In this document: one piece after another, positions 1 through 9,101 of the stretch | How positions within the stretch are numbered: the stretch's first letter is position 1 | How the letters are laid out: every line of letters starts with the position of its first letter | Source of the DNA: Microbacterium sp. APC 3901 | GTDB lineage: Bacteria; Actinomycetota; Actinomycetes; Actinomycetales; Microbacteriaceae | DNA length: 64,000 nucleotides | Direction: 5' to 3' | Assembly (NCBI RefSeq): GCF_030407765.1 | Contig: NZ_JASDCU010000011.1 | Coordinates: 64,128-128,127 of the forward strand | Translations under genes and position numbers: made by a program | The notes under the pieces: generated by a model | Seen by the model: the letters and a program-made list of their open reading frames with translations, nothing else | What the model was told of the DNA's origin: nothing | The model's database searches: none

Positions 1-245
1 ATGTGCCGTATTCGGTGGGCAACGGCGAGCAGCGGCTGAACGCGGCATCGGCGGTGGCGGCCGGTGCTGCGCGTCTGCTCGACGACGCCACCTTCGACGG
101 CGATGCGATGCGCCGACTCGTGATCCCGGTCATGAAGGATCAGCAACAGCTCGCAGCCATGCAGGCTGCCGCGCGAGAGGTCGGCACCCGCAGCGGCACA
201 GAGAACCTCATCGCCCTGGTGGATCGCGCTCTCAGTGCTCCCTGA
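1..245 (+). CDS. murG: MurG C-terminal fragment (5' end outside window)
   Basis: This is the last 80 or so residues of undecaprenyldiphospho-muramoylpentapeptide beta-N-acetylglucosaminyltransferase, which adds GlcNAc to lipid I to make lipid II on the inner face of the membrane. The visible frame starts at base 3 and stops with TGA at 243-245. The motif PYSVGNGEQRLNA is the conserved donor-site region of MurG. It is followed directly by murC and ftsQ, the usual order of the actinobacterial dcw cluster. The N-terminal lipid-acceptor domain lies upstream of the window. Confidence 0.9.
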   Translation, partial: VPYSVGNGEQRLNAASAVAAGAARLLDDATFDGDAMRRLVIPVMKDQQQLAAMQAAAREVGTRSGTENLIALVDRALSAP

Positions 246-294
246 CATCGCCGTAGACACGGCTCCGCGACGCTGCAACGTCATCACCGAAAAG

Positions 295-300
295 TAGACT
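295..300 (+). promoter_or_regulatory. -10-like hexamer for murC
   Basis: TAGACT lies 9 bases before the murC ATG, so transcription would start within a few bases of the start codon. No convincing -35 element or Shine-Dalgarno sequence is seen. The same hexamer in the same position recurs before dnaE, coaE and uvrA. Confidence 0.4.
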
Positions 301-309
301 GAACCCGAC

Positions 310-1707
310 ATGATCAGACCTGACCTCACCCTCCCGATCCCCGAGTCGATCTCCTCCGCGCACTTCATCGGCATCGGCGGATCCGGCATGAGCGGGCTCG
401 CCAAGATGTTCCTCGATGCGGGCATCCGCGTGTCAGGCAGCGACCGCGCCGACAGCGACAACCTGCGCGCACTCGAGGCGGCCGGAGCCGTCGTGCACGT
501 CGGGCACGATGCCGACCATCTCGGCGACGCGGACACGGTGGTCCACACGGGCGCGATCTGGCCCGAGAACCCCGAGTTCGTCACCGCCAAGGAGCGCGGG
601 CTGCACGTCATCCACCGCTCGCAGGCGCTGCACTGGCTGATCGGCTCGCGGCGACTCGTCTCGGTAGCCGGCGCCCACGGCAAGACCACGTCGACCGGCA
701 TGATCGTGACCGCGCTCCAAGAGCTCGGCGCCGACCCGAACTTCGTCAACGGTGGCGTAATCGAACAGCTCGGCGTCTCCAGCGCGACGGGGTCGGGCGA
801 GCTCTTCGTGATCGAGGCGGACGAGTCCGACGGCACGTTCCTGCTCTACGACACCGCGGTCGCCCTCATCACGAATGTGGACCCGGATCACCTCGACCAC
901 TACGGCTCCGATGAGGCATTCCACGATGCGTTCGTGCGCTTCGCCGACGCGGCCACGGAGGCCGTCGTCATCTCGAGCGACGACCCCGGAGCGCTGCGCG
1001 TGGGCGCAGGTCTCTCGCACCCTCACGTCATCACTTTCGGGCAGGCGGAGGGTGCGGACGTCAGGGTGACCGACATCGTGACGGACGGGCCCGTCTCGGC
1101 CACGGTGAGCCGGGGATCGGAGAGCGTGCGCCTGCAGCTCGCCGTGCCCGGCGTGCACAACGCGATCAACGCGGCCGGGGCCATCACGGTGCTCCTGGCG
1201 GTCGGCTTCGGCCTGGCCGAGTCCGCGCGCGCCGTCGAGGGGTTCGCCGGCACTGTCCGTCGCCTCGAGCAGCACGGTGTCGAGCGCGGTGTCACGGTCT
1301 ACGACGACTACTCCCACCACCCGACAGAGGTGCGGGCGGCGCTCGAGGCCATGCGATCGATCGCCGGCTCAGGCAGGATCATCGCGATCCAGCAGCCGCA
1401 CACCTACTCGCGCACGCAGCACATGTTCCGCGAGTTCGCCGACGTGCTCGAGACGTACGCCGATCACACGGTCGTGCTCGACGTCTACGGCGCTCGGGAA
1501 GACCCGGTTCCCGGCGTCACCGGCGAGCTGGTGAGCGGCGCGTTCCGCGATCCCTCGCACGTGCACTTCGTGGCCGACTGGCAGCAGGCGGCCGATTACA
1601 CGGCGTCAGTGGCCCGCGACGGCGACTTCGTCGTCACGCTCGGCTGCGGCAACGTGTACCAGATCATCCCGCAGGTGCTCGAGTCGCTGCGGACCACCGA
1701 GGTCTAG
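310..1707 (+). CDS. murC: UDP-N-acetylmuramate--L-alanine ligase MurC
   Basis: MurC adds L-alanine to UDP-MurNAc with ATP, the first peptide-stem step of peptidoglycan synthesis in the cytoplasm. At 465 aa it is full length. The N-terminal Rossmann region has [14 protein letters not shown] (about residues 21-34), the ATP loop is GAHGKTTST (about 119-127), and DYSHHPTEV (about 335-343) is the conserved motif of the C-terminal ligase domain. The ATG at 310 is preceded by a -10-like TAGACT and no obvious ribosome binding site. It sits 64 bases after murG and 3 bases before ftsQ. Confidence 0.97.
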   Translation: MIRPDLTLPIPESISSAHFIGIGGSGMSGLAKMFLDAGIRVSGSDRADSDNLRALEAAGAVVHVGHDADHLGDADTVVHTGAIWPENPEFVTAKERGLHVIHRSQALHWLIGSRRLVSVAGAHGKTTSTGMIVTALQELGADPNFVNGGVIEQLGVSSATGSGELFVIEADESDGTFLLYDTAVALITNVDPDHLDHYGSDEAFHDAFVRFADAATEAVVISSDDPGALRVGAGLSHPHVITFGQAEGADVRVTDIVTDGPVSATVSRGSESVRLQLAVPGVHNAINAAGAITVLLAVGFGLAESARAVEGFAGTVRRLEQHGVERGVTVYDDYSHHPTEVRAALEAMRSIAGSGRIIAIQQPHTYSRTQHMFREFADVLETYADHTVVLDVYGAREDPVPGVTGELVSGAFRDPSHVHFVADWQQAADYTASVARDGDFVVTLGCGNVYQIIPQVLESLRTTEV

Positions 1708-1710
1708 CAG

Positions 1711-2652
1711 ATGCGTCGTCCGCCTCCGCTCCCCACGCCTCCCGCGGGTCTCGCGGAGGGCGCGCCCCGACGACGGGCGAAGTCGGAGACCAGGGGCCGC
1801 GCGCGAGACGTCGACCATGACGAACAGTCAGCCGGCGGAGTCACCCCGCTGAAGCTCGAGGCCGACGCGGACACGGCTGAGGATGCCGCGGTGCGGCCGA
1901 CCTCCACTCGTGACGTCTGGCGCGCGGCGAGAGCGCGGCGCAAGGCGCTGCGGGCGGAGATCAGGCGGTTCACGCAGAGGTCGCGTCGACGTCGCATCGT
2001 GTGGCTGAGCGCGATCGGCGCCGTGGTGCTCCTGATCGGCGGTACGACGGCAGCCGCCTACAGTCCGCTCTTCGCCGTCGAGAAGATCACGGTTCTGGGT
2101 GCGACGACACTGGACGCCGCCGCAGTCGAGGCCGCGCTCGCGGAGCAGGTGGGCACTCCGTTGGCGCTGGTCGACTCGAGCGAGGTGAAAGCCGCTCTGC
2201 TGGCATTCCCGCTGATCGAGACCTATGCGCTCGAGGCGAAGCCGCCCCACGACCTCACGGTGCGGATCGTCGAGCGCACGCCGGTCGGCGTCATCCGCTC
2301 GGACGCCGGATATACCCTCGTGGACGCCGCGGGTGTCGCTCTCGCCACGACATCCGACCAGCCGGCAGGTCAGCCCCTGCTCGAGATAGACGGGGGCACC
2401 GACTCGGTGGCCTTCGAGAGCGCGGGCCTGGTGGTGCGTTCTGTTCCGGCCGAGCTGCGCGCTCTGCTCACGGGAGTGAGTGCGACGACGGCCGACGATG
2501 TGACGCTGACACTGAGCAGTGGGCTGACGGTCGTCTGGGGCAGCTCCGAGGACTCTCCGATGAAGAGCGAAGTGCTCACGAAGACCCTGCTCAGCAACCC
2601 CGAGGCGTCGACGATCGACGTCACTTCGCCGCATGCGGTGGTCGTCGGCTGA
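1711..2652 (+). CDS. ftsQ: Cell division protein FtsQ/DivIB
   Basis: A 313-aa bitopic membrane protein of the divisome that links FtsB/FtsL and septal wall synthases. It has a long, basic, disordered cytoplasmic N-terminus (about residues 1-95), one membrane segment (about 96-117, ending near TAAAYSPLF) and an extracytoplasmic POTRA domain beginning FAVEKITVLGATTLD. A beta domain follows. The cytoplasmic tail is longer than in E. coli FtsQ, which is usual in actinobacteria. It follows murC by 3 bases and precedes ftsZ; no ftsA is present. Confidence 0.93.
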   Translation: MRRPPPLPTPPAGLAEGAPRRRAKSETRGRARDVDHDEQSAGGVTPLKLEADADTAEDAAVRPTSTRDVWRAARARRKALRAEIRRFTQRSRRRRIVWLSAIGAVVLLIGGTTAAAYSPLFAVEKITVLGATTLDAAAVEAALAEQVGTPLALVDSSEVKAALLAFPLIETYALEAKPPHDLTVRIVERTPVGVIRSDAGYTLVDAAGVALATTSDQPAGQPLLEIDGGTDSVAFESAGLVVRSVPAELRALLTGVSATTADDVTLTLSSGLTVVWGSSEDSPMKSEVLTKTLLSNPEASTIDVTSPHAVVVG

Positions 2653-2666
2653 GGTTTCGACGCCAA

Positions 2667-2683
2667 ACGGGCGACACGCCCGT
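2667..2683 (+). terminator. Hairpin between ftsQ and ftsZ
   Basis: A perfect 7-bp GC-rich stem (ACGGGCG / CGCCCGT) with a 3-base loop lies 15 bases after the ftsQ stop. There is no U tract. It may partly terminate murC-ftsQ transcription so that ftsZ is expressed mainly from its own promoter. Confidence 0.45.
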
Positions 2684-2828
2684 GTCGCTGCGAGTGCACG
2701 CGTGCGTGACGCTTACCTTCGAACAAGAGAAACCAATACCGGGAAATACTTTACACCTCTAGTTGAGGTTTAAGGTTCAACCCGGCGGAATCTCCCCTAA
2801 GACAGGTTCGACTATTCGGAGGCCGGCC
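2684..2828 (+). promoter_or_regulatory. ftsZ promoter and leader region
   Basis: These 145 non-coding bases include a stretch (about 2715-2790) clearly richer in A/T than the surrounding DNA, typical of promoter DNA in a high-GC genome. It holds short inverted repeats (CCTC-tagtt-GAGG and TTGA...TCAA near 2757-2780). I cannot place one unambiguous -35/-10 pair. A clear ribosome binding site GGAGG at 2818-2822 sits 6 bases before the ATG at 2829 and decides the ftsZ start over upstream in-frame TTG codons. Confidence 0.4.
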
Positions 2829-3980
2829 ATGAGCCAGAACCAGAACTACCTCGCCGTGATCAAGGTCGTCGGCGTCGGCGGTGGCGGCGTCAACGCCGTC
2901 AACCGCATGATCGATCTCGGTCTCCGCGGAGTCGAGTTCATCGCCGTCAACACCGACGCTCAGGCGCTGCTGATGAGCGACGCCGACGTCAAGCTCGACG
3001 TGGGTCGTGAGCTCACCCGTGGACTCGGTGCCGGTGCCGACCCCGAAGTGGGTCGTCGCGCCGCCGAGGACCACGCCGAGGAGATCGAGCAGGCGCTCAC
3101 GGGAGCCGACATGGTCTTCGTGACGGCAGGTGAGGGAGGCGGAACAGGAACCGGTGGAGCCCCCGTCGTCGCTCGCATCGCGAAGTCCATCGGCGCGCTG
3201 ACCATCGGTGTTGTCACCAAGCCGTTCTCGTTCGAGGGTCGTCGTCGTCAGAGCCAGGCGGAAGCCGGCGTGGTGAAGCTCAAGGAAGAGGTCGACACCC
3301 TCATCGTGGTGCCGAACGACCGTCTCCTCGAGATCAGCGATCGTGGCATCTCGATGATCGAGGCATTCGCCACCGCAGACCAGGTGCTCCTCGCGGGTGT
3401 CCAGGGCATCACCGACCTCATCACGACCCCGGGTCTCATCAACCTCGACTTCGCCGACGTGAAGTCGGTCATGCAGGGCGCGGGTTCCGCGCTCATGGGA
3501 ATCGGATCCGCTCGCGGCGCCGATCGTGCGATCAAGGCCGCCGAGCTGGCCGTCGAGTCGCCGCTTCTCGAGGCCAGCATCGAAGGCGCCCATGGAGTCC
3601 TGCTCTCGATCCAGGGTGGCTCGAACCTCGGGATCTTCGAGATCCACGATGCAGCCGATCTCGTCAAGGAGGCTGCGCACCCCGAGGCGAACATCATCTT
3701 CGGTACGGTCATCGACGACACGCTCGGCGACGAGGTGCGCGTCACTGTGATCGCCGCCGGCTTCGACAGCGGCGAGCCCTCGCTGCGTCTCGACCCTATG
3801 GTCGTCTCGCGTCCGGCTGCGGCCAGCACGCTGCCCGAGGTGGCGCTCTCGAACGACGAGGAGAGCAAGCCTGCGGCCGAGACGCCCGCGCCCGAGAAGG
3901 CACAGCAGCGCGTCGCGGCGACGAGCATCGAGCCGGCTTTCGCGGACGACGACATCGACATCCCCGAATTCCTGAAGTGA
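2829..3980 (+). CDS. ftsZ: Cell division GTPase FtsZ
   Basis: Bacterial tubulin homologue that polymerises with GTP into the cytokinetic ring. The protein is 383 aa, in the normal range. The N-terminal nucleotide-binding fold begins [20 protein letters not shown], the tubulin signature is [13 protein letters not shown] (about residues 102-114), and T7-loop residues lie in [12 protein letters not shown] low-complexity linker (about 315-370) ends in the conserved tail [11 protein letters not shown], which binds partners such as SepF. The ATG at 2829 has a GGAGG site 6 bases upstream. The stop overlaps the yggS start by 4 bases. Confidence 0.98.
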   Translation: MSQNQNYLAVIKVVGVGGGGVNAVNRMIDLGLRGVEFIAVNTDAQALLMSDADVKLDVGRELTRGLGAGADPEVGRRAAEDHAEEIEQALTGADMVFVTAGEGGGTGTGGAPVVARIAKSIGALTIGVVTKPFSFEGRRRQSQAEAGVVKLKEEVDTLIVVPNDRLLEISDRGISMIEAFATADQVLLAGVQGITDLITTPGLINLDFADVKSVMQGAGSALMGIGSARGADRAIKAAELAVESPLLEASIEGAHGVLLSIQGGSNLGIFEIHDAADLVKEAAHPEANIIFGTVIDDTLGDEVRVTVIAAGFDSGEPSLRLDPMVVSRPAAASTLPEVALSNDEESKPAAETPAPEKAQQRVAATSIEPAFADDDIDIPEFLK

Positions 3981-4681
3981 CTCAGGCGCAGGGCCAGACC
4001 GGCTCCGGTCTGGCAGCGCGGCTTTCGGCGATCGATCTACGGATCGCCGAGGCCGCGCGCCTGGCCGGCAGGGACCCGGCGGAGATCACCAGGATCGTCG
4101 TGACCAAGTTCCATCCGTCGTCGCTCGTCCGCGAACTGTATTCGCTCGGCGTGCGGGACGTGGGGGAGAACCGTCAGCAGGAGCTCTCGTCGAAGACCGG
4201 CGAGCTCGGTGACCTCGAGCTTCGCTGGCACTTCATCGGACAGGCGCAGACGAACAAGGCGTCCGCGATCCGCCGGGGTGCGAATGCTGTGCACTCGGTC
4301 GACCGCGGCCGGCTGGCTGACGCCCTGCACAGGGCCGCAGAGGACGACGACATCCTCAACGTCCTCGTGCAGGTGAACCTCACCGACGATGCGGGCCGGG
4401 GCGGAGTCGAGCCCGACGACGCCCGGTCGCTCGCGGAGCACATCCTCGCTCTTCCGTCGCTGCGCCTGCGCGGCGTGATGGCGGTCGCACCCCTCGACGA
4501 GGAGCCCGCGTCGGCGTTCGCGCGCCTGCGCAGGATCGCCGAGAGCGTGCGCGAGGTGGAGCCGTCCGCCGACTGGATATCGGCAGGAATGACCGGGGAC
4601 TTCGTCGCGGCCATCGATGCGGGCGCGACACACCTGCGGATCGGGTCCGCAATCACGGGACCCCGCCCCGACCGGGGTTAA
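3977..4681 (+). CDS. YggS/PLPBP-family pyridoxal-phosphate homeostasis protein
   Basis: A 234-aa single-domain TIM-barrel protein resembling the N-terminal domain of alanine racemase. It binds PLP through the lysine in [11 protein letters not shown] (about residue 38) and helps balance B6 vitamers; no catalytic activity is established for the family. Conserved blocks include [22 protein letters not shown] and [13 protein letters not shown]. The GTG start lies inside the last codons of ftsZ (4-base overlap), implying coupling. Many actinobacteria carry a laccase-domain gene (pgeF/yfiH) between ftsZ and this gene; it is absent here. Confidence 0.93.
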   Translation: MTQAQGQTGSGLAARLSAIDLRIAEAARLAGRDPAEITRIVVTKFHPSSLVRELYSLGVRDVGENRQQELSSKTGELGDLELRWHFIGQAQTNKASAIRRGANAVHSVDRGRLADALHRAAEDDDILNVLVQVNLTDDAGRGGVEPDDARSLAEHILALPSLRLRGVMAVAPLDEEPASAFARLRRIAESVREVEPSADWISAGMTGDFVAAIDAGATHLRIGSAITGPRPDRG

Positions 4682-4723
4682 CCTCTAAAAAGACCACCCG
4701 ACACGTTCGAACCGGAGGACACG

Positions 4724-5200
4724 ATGGGTAACCCGCTGAAGAAGACCATGGTGTATCTCGGCCTCGCTGATGAGGAAGAGGTCTACGAGGAGGAGTCGGC
4801 CCCGGCCCGCTCCCACCGAGAGCGTGATCGCGACCGCGAACGCGAGGAGCCCGCTCCGGCGCCCGTGACCCCGCTACGGCGCCCCGTCGCCGTGCGCCAG
4901 CCCGCAGGAGGGGCAGTGAACGAGATCCTCACCGTGCACCCGAAGCAGTACCGCGATGCTCAGCTCATCGCGGAGAGCTTCCGCGAGGGTGTGCCGGTCA
5001 TCATCAACCTGTCGCAGATGAGCGATGCAGACGCTCGCCGTCTGATCGACTTCGCCTCCGGTCTTTCGCTCGGCCTCTACGGCCGCATCGAGCGGGTCAC
5101 GTCGAAGGTCTTCCTGCTGTCGCCGGAGAACATCGCGGTCTCCGGTCACGGGGGAATCGCGCACGCGGATGCAGAGTCCGCGGGCTTCGACCAGTCGTAG
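4724..5200 (+). CDS. sepF: Cell division protein SepF
   Basis: SepF tethers FtsZ filaments to the membrane and takes the role of FtsA in Gram-positive bacteria. The 158-aa protein has an N-terminal amphipathic membrane-binding helix ([17 protein letters not shown]), an acidic/basic low-complexity linker (about residues 25-60, rich in E, R and P) and a C-terminal SepF domain (about 62-145) containing [19 protein letters not shown] and [18 protein letters not shown] ribosome binding site precedes the ATG. It stands 42 bases after yggS and 3 bases before yggT. Confidence 0.96.
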   Translation: MGNPLKKTMVYLGLADEEEVYEEESAPARSHRERDRDREREEPAPAPVTPLRRPVAVRQPAGGAVNEILTVHPKQYRDAQLIAESFREGVPVIINLSQMSDADARRLIDFASGLSLGLYGRIERVTSKVFLLSPENIAVSGHGGIAHADAESAGFDQS

Positions 5201-5203
5201 ACC

Positions 5204-5503
5204 GTGGGGTTCGTCGTCTCCATCGTCGCCAGCATCGTACATCTGGCTCTTCTGCTGTACCTGCTGGTGCTCTTCGCGCGTCTCATTCTGAGCTACATCC
5301 CGCTGTTCAATCGTGAGTGGCGACCCAAGGGAGCCGGGCTCGTCGCCGCAGAACTCGTCTACACGGTGACCGATCCGCCCGTCCGGTTCTTCCGGCGGAT
5401 CATCCCACCCCTGCGAATCGGCTCGCTGTCCCTGGATTTCGGGTTCTCGATCACCATCCTGATCGTGCTGATCCTGATGAGCATCGTCCGAAGCTTCATC
5501 TGA
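5204..5503 (+). CDS. YggT-family integral membrane protein
   Basis: A 99-aa protein with two strongly hydrophobic segments (about residues 5-27 and 70-95) joined by a loop holding RLILSYIPLF and DPPVRFFRRIIPP, the hallmark of the YggT family. Function is not firmly known. The gene is a constant neighbour of sepF and divIVA, so a role at the division site or cell pole is inferred from context. The start is GTG, three bases after sepF. Confidence 0.9.
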   Translation: MGFVVSIVASIVHLALLLYLLVLFARLILSYIPLFNREWRPKGAGLVAAELVYTVTDPPVRFFRRIIPPLRIGSLSLDFGFSITILIVLILMSIVRSFI

Positions 5504-5517
5504 GACCTGTGCGACTT

Positions 5518-5535
5518 CGACACCCTGGGGTGTCG
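5518..5535 (+). terminator. Hairpin after yggT
   Basis: Perfect 8-bp stem CGACACCC / GGGTGTCG around a 2-base centre, 14 bases after the yggT stop and upstream of the divIVA promoter region. There is no U tract. It probably acts as a terminator or transcript-stabilising hairpin separating ftsZ-yggT from divIVA. Confidence 0.45.
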
Positions 5536-5563
5536 CGGCGTCGCGACTGACAGGCTCGGGGAC

Positions 5564-5569
5564 TATGCT
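5564..5569 (+). promoter_or_regulatory. -10-like hexamer for divIVA
   Basis: TATGCT lies 89 bases upstream of the divIVA ATG, after the yggT hairpin. It would give a leader of about 80 bases ending in a GAAGGAG ribosome binding site. No good -35 hexamer is visible. Confidence 0.3.
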
Positions 5570-5658
5570 TGGCTCCCAGGTGCGCGCCCCGGGTTCGCGC
5601 CGAATCTCGACCACGCCATTCTCCAAAACTGGCAACCGAACTCATCGAAGGAGCCACC

Positions 5659-6258
5659 ATGGCACTTACCCCGGATGACGTCGTCACCAAGCAGTTCCAG
5701 CACGTCCGCTTCAAGGACGGCTTCGACCCGGACGAGGTCGACGACTTCCTCGACGAGATCGTCATCGAGTGGCGCAAGGCCCTCGAAGAGAACGTCGAAC
5801 TCAAGGCCAAGCTGGCCGCGTACGAGTCCGGCGACGCGCCGGCCGCTCCCGCAGCCGCTGCAGAGGCACCCGCTGCGGTCGTCGAAGAGGCTCCGGCCCA
5901 GGCGCCCGCTGAGCCCGCTCCGTCGGGTTCCGCCACCGCGACCGCCGGCATCATCGAGCTCGCGCAGCGCCTGCACGACGAGCACGTCGCCGAGGGTGAG
6001 GCCAAGCGCGCTCAGCTCATCGCCGAAGCCGAAGGCGAAGTCAACCGCATCCGCACCGAGGCCGAGGCCAAGCAGCGCGAAGAGTCGGCACGTCTCGAGC
6101 GCGAGCGCAATGCGCTCGAGGCTCGCATCACCGAGCTCCGCAACTTCGAGCGCGACTACCGCTCGCAGCTGCGCGGCTACATCGAGGGCCAGCTCCGCGA
6201 CCTCGACGAGAAGTCGGCGTCGACGGATTCGACCCCGGTCTCTGCGATCGGACTGTAG
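5659..6258 (+). CDS. DivIVA/Wag31 polar growth scaffold
   Basis: A 199-aa cytoplasmic coiled-coil protein. In actinobacteria the family marks the cell poles and organises wall synthesis there. The N-terminal DivIVA domain (LTPDDVVTKQFQHVRF, DPDEVDDFLDEIV) is followed by an Ala/Pro-rich linker (about residues 60-100) and a long C-terminal coiled coil rich in E, R and A (about 105-190). The ATG at 5659 with GAAGGAG upstream matches the conserved N-terminus; an earlier in-frame start would add 30 unrelated residues. It lies between yggT and lspA. Confidence 0.93.
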   Translation: MALTPDDVVTKQFQHVRFKDGFDPDEVDDFLDEIVIEWRKALEENVELKAKLAAYESGDAPAAPAAAAEAPAAVVEEAPAQAPAEPAPSGSATATAGIIELAQRLHDEHVAEGEAKRAQLIAEAEGEVNRIRTEAEAKQREESARLERERNALEARITELRNFERDYRSQLRGYIEGQLRDLDEKSASTDSTPVSAIGL

Positions 6259-6267
6259 GTCGTCCCT

Positions 6268-6918
6268 TTGCCAGGACGCCCTGCCCTTCGTCGGTCGGCG
6301 GCCGGCGCGATCGTTGCGATTCTCGCAGCGATCGTGCTGGCCGCCGATCAGTTTGTGAAGTACCTCACCACCGAGAACCTGCCGCTGCAGGAGCCCGTCC
6401 CGGTGCTGGGTGAGTTCCTTCAGCTGTACTACGTGCGCAACCCCGGTGCGGCGTTCTCGCTCGGATCCGATGTCACATGGATCTTCACCATCGCTCTCGC
6501 GGTCGTCGCCGGTGTGATCGTGTGGAAGGCCTTCGGGCTCCAGTCGCGCCTCTGGGCCGTGGTCCTCGGCTGCCTGCTCGGAGGAGTCCTCGGCAACCTG
6601 ACCGATCGGCTCTTCCGCGATCCCGGCTTCCCCATGGGACATGTGGTCGACATGATCTCGATGCCGTGGATGATGCCGGCGATCTTCAACGTCGCCGACA
6701 TCTTCATCGTCAGCGGAATGATCTCCGTGGCACTGCTCGTCGTGCTCGGGCTTCGGTTCGACGGCACACGCGAGCGAGACCATGCTCCGGTCGAGACGGA
6801 CGAGGAAGCCGAGGCTGCCGCCTTGGCCGAATCGGCCGGTGCGGATACTCGCTCCGACGTGTCCCGCCGGGACGGAGCATCTCCCGATGCGCCAGCCTCG
6901 GCGTCGGACGGACGCTGA
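6268..6918 (+). CDS. lspA: Lipoprotein signal peptidase LspA
   Basis: Signal peptidase II cleaves lipoprotein signal peptides before the lipidated cysteine. The 216-aa protein has four membrane segments (about residues 10-30, 65-85, 92-112 and 135-158). The aspartyl-protease residues are in [12 protein letters not shown] and FNVADIFIV, and the conserved NPGAAFSL block is present. Its substrates in this window would include the CtaC precursor and the ABC lipoprotein at 35678. A C-terminal tail of about 50 polar residues extends beyond the family core. The start is TTG, 9 bases after divIVA. Confidence 0.95.
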   Translation: MPGRPALRRSAAGAIVAILAAIVLAADQFVKYLTTENLPLQEPVPVLGEFLQLYYVRNPGAAFSLGSDVTWIFTIALAVVAGVIVWKAFGLQSRLWAVVLGCLLGGVLGNLTDRLFRDPGFPMGHVVDMISMPWMMPAIFNVADIFIVSGMISVALLVVLGLRFDGTRERDHAPVETDEEAEAAALAESAGADTRSDVSRRDGASPDAPASASDGR

Positions 6919-6920
6919 GC

Positions 6921-7841
6921 GTGGAGTTCCGTTCCCTCCCGGTTCCTGACGGATTGGAGGGGTCTCGCGTCGACGCGGCGCTGGCGAAGTTGATGGGCTT
7001 CTCGCGCACCTTCGCCGCCGATGTCGCCTCCGCCGGAGGCGTGCGCCTCGACGGAGTCACCCTCGACAAGTCCGACCGCCTGCACGGTGGAGCGTGGCTC
7101 GAGGTGGAGTGGCAGCCGAAAGAGGAGCCGCGGATCATCCCGATCGCGGTTCCCGAACTCGGAATCGTCTACGACGACGACGACATCGTCGTGATCGACA
7201 AGCCCACCGGCGTCGCTGCGCACCCCTCTCTGGGATGGGAGGGGCCGACTGTCGTCGGCGCTCTCGCCGCGGCGGGGTTCCGGGTGTCCACCAGTGGGGC
7301 TCCGGAGCGCCAGGGGGTCGTGCACCGTCTGGACGTCGGCACCAGCGGACTCATGGTGGTGGCCAAGAGCGAGGTCGCGTACACGAGGTTGAAGCACGCG
7401 TTCAAAGAGCGGACGGTCGAGAAGATCTATCACGCCGTCGTCCAGGGCCATCCTGACCCGCTGACGGGAACGATCGACGCGCCGATCGGCCGGCATCCGA
7501 ATCACTCCTGGAAATTCGCCGTGGTGCCTGATGGCAAGCCGTCGGTGACCCACTACGAGACGCTCGAGGCTTTTCCGGGAGCATCGCTGCTCGAGATCCA
7601 CCTCGAGACCGGGCGCACGCACCAGATCCGCGTGCACATGGCGGCACTCCGGCACCCGTGTGCGGGTGACCCTCTCTACGGCGCTGATCCGACGCTGTCG
7701 GCGCGGCTCGGCCTGACCCGCCAATGGCTGCACGCCCACAAGCTCGCGTTCTCGCACCCGACGACGGGCGGCTGGGTGCAGTTCGAGTCGCCCTACCCCG
7801 CAGATTTCGAGCATGCACTGGAGATCCTGCGCGGCGAGTGA
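6921..7841 (+). CDS. RluA/RluD-family 23S rRNA pseudouridine synthase
   Basis: A 306-aa enzyme that isomerises uridines in large-subunit rRNA. It has an N-terminal S4-like RNA-binding region (about residues 13-75) and the RluA catalytic motif [13 protein letters not shown], with the catalytic aspartate in it (about residue 139). [13 protein letters not shown] and GDPLYG are further family blocks. The GTG start at 6921 is 2 bases after the lspA stop. lspA-rluD pairing is widespread. Exact target uridines cannot be told from sequence. Confidence 0.94.
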   Translation: MEFRSLPVPDGLEGSRVDAALAKLMGFSRTFAADVASAGGVRLDGVTLDKSDRLHGGAWLEVEWQPKEEPRIIPIAVPELGIVYDDDDIVVIDKPTGVAAHPSLGWEGPTVVGALAAAGFRVSTSGAPERQGVVHRLDVGTSGLMVVAKSEVAYTRLKHAFKERTVEKIYHAVVQGHPDPLTGTIDAPIGRHPNHSWKFAVVPDGKPSVTHYETLEAFPGASLLEIHLETGRTHQIRVHMAALRHPCAGDPLYGADPTLSARLGLTRQWLHAHKLAFSHPTTGGWVQFESPYPADFEHALEILRGE

Positions 7842-7884
7842 GTCGGCATCGGCGGATGTCGGCGCCCTGGGCGAGACTGAGCGC

Positions 7885-8485
7885 ATGAGCATCGAGGTGC
7901 GACCGGCGACCGAGTTCGATGACGTGGCGACCCTCGTCGGTCCGAAGAAGCCGACGTCGAACGTGTGCTTCTGTCTGAGCTACCGGATAGGCAGTAAGGA
8001 GAACAACGCACTGCGGGGCACGCAGCGTGCCGACCGCGTGCGCGAGCTCTGCCATCAGGACCCGCCCCCCCGGAGTCATCGCCTATCTCGACGAAGAGCC
8101 CGTGGGCTGGGCCGCGGTGCACCCCCGCAGCGCGACGAGCTTCGCGCGCAATCGGCTGATTCCGCACATCGACGACCTCGAGGTCTGGTCGCTGTGGTGC
8201 ATCCGCGTCCGCCCCGGCTATCGGAAGCAGGGCATCTCGCATGCACTGATCGACGGTGCTGTCGCGTACGCCGAGGAGCGTGGGGCGCCGGCGATCGAGG
8301 GGTACCCGGTCGACAGTCGCGGCGAGAAGGTGAATCCGACGATGGCGTATGTCGGCACCAGGCGACTGTTCGAGAACGCGGGGTTCGAGAAGGCCGCCGA
8401 CACCGGTTCCACCCTTGACGGGTTTCCTCGGGTGCTGATGCGCCTCGATCTGCGGGAATCGCACAGACGGTCGAAGAAAGCGTGA
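7885..8485 (+). pseudogene. GNAT acetyltransferase split by one-base frameshift
   Basis: Two overlapping frames together encode one GNAT-like protein. The first begins MSIEVRPATEFDDVATLVG at 7885; the second carries GVIAYLDEEPVGWAAVHP through the acetyl-CoA binding region RVRPGYRKQGISHALIDG and ends at 8485. The break falls in a run of seven C at 8065-8071. Removing one C gives exactly 600 bases, a 199-aa uninterrupted protein reading DPPPGVIAY across the junction. As written, translation leaves the correct frame after about residue 61 and stops at 8418. This could be a true mutation, a phase-variable tract or a sequencing error in a homopolymer. Confidence 0.8.
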
Positions 8486-8516
8486 ACCGGACCGCGCCTC
8501 AGGGGCAATACATAGT

Positions 8517-9101
8517 GTGAGCACAGACAGTGAGATCATCCGGCGGTCGCTGGGTCGGCCGGAGGCATTCGCCGAGCTGTTCGACCGACATGCACGCGCG
8601 GTCAACGCATTCGCGGCGTACCGCGTCGGTTCCGACGACGCCGAGGACGTGCTCAGTGAGACCTTCCTCGTCGCCTTCCGCCGCAGGGCCGACTTCGATC
8701 TGAACAAGGAGTCTGCTGCACCGTGGCTGCTCGGAATCGCCTCACGGCTGATCCGGCGGCACCGGGCGGTCGAGGCGAGGCAGTGGCGTTCATTCGCCGC
8801 GGCGGTCGGTCAGAACGTCGCGTCGCTCGGCGGACTCGACGACGCCATGCGACGCGTGGATGCCGAGCGCGAAGTGCGCGCTCTCAGAGAGAGGATCGCG
8901 GCGCTCGCTACGAAGGACCGCGAGACGCTCCTGTTGTACGCCTGGCAGGGCTTGAGCTACGAAGACATCGCAGAGGCACTCGGGGTGCCGGTGGGCACCG
9001 TGCGGTCACGACTGAATCGCGTTCGCAAGCGATTGGATCCCGCGCGAAGGATCCAGGCATTCGAGAAGCAGCAGCAAGGAGAAGTCCGTGGACGTGTTTG
9101 A
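8517..9101 (+). CDS. ECF-type RNA polymerase sigma factor
   Basis: A 194-aa sigma-70 family protein with only regions 2 and 4. Region 2 spans about residues 10-80 (AFAELFDRHARAVNAFAAYR, DDAEDVLSETFLVAFRR). Region 4 spans about 120-175, with the helix-turn-helix LSYEDIAEALGVPVGTVRSR. It probably directs transcription in response to an envelope signal passed by the protein encoded downstream, whose GTG start overlaps this gene by 14 bases. The start is GTG at 8517. The subgroup cannot be fixed without profile searches. Confidence 0.9.
   Translation: MSTDSEIIRRSLGRPEAFAELFDRHARAVNAFAAYRVGSDDAEDVLSETFLVAFRRRADFDLNKESAAPWLLGIASRLIRRHRAVEARQWRSFAAAVGQNVASLGGLDDAMRRVDAEREVRALRERIAALATKDRETLLLYAWQGLSYEDIAEALGVPVGTVRSRLNRVRKRLDPARRIQAFEKQQQGEVRGRV

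Noticed and set aside
4705..4712. GTTCGAAC palindrome upstream of sepF considered as half of a LexA site
   Set aside because: Only an 8-base palindrome without the required spacer; such palindromes occur by chance.
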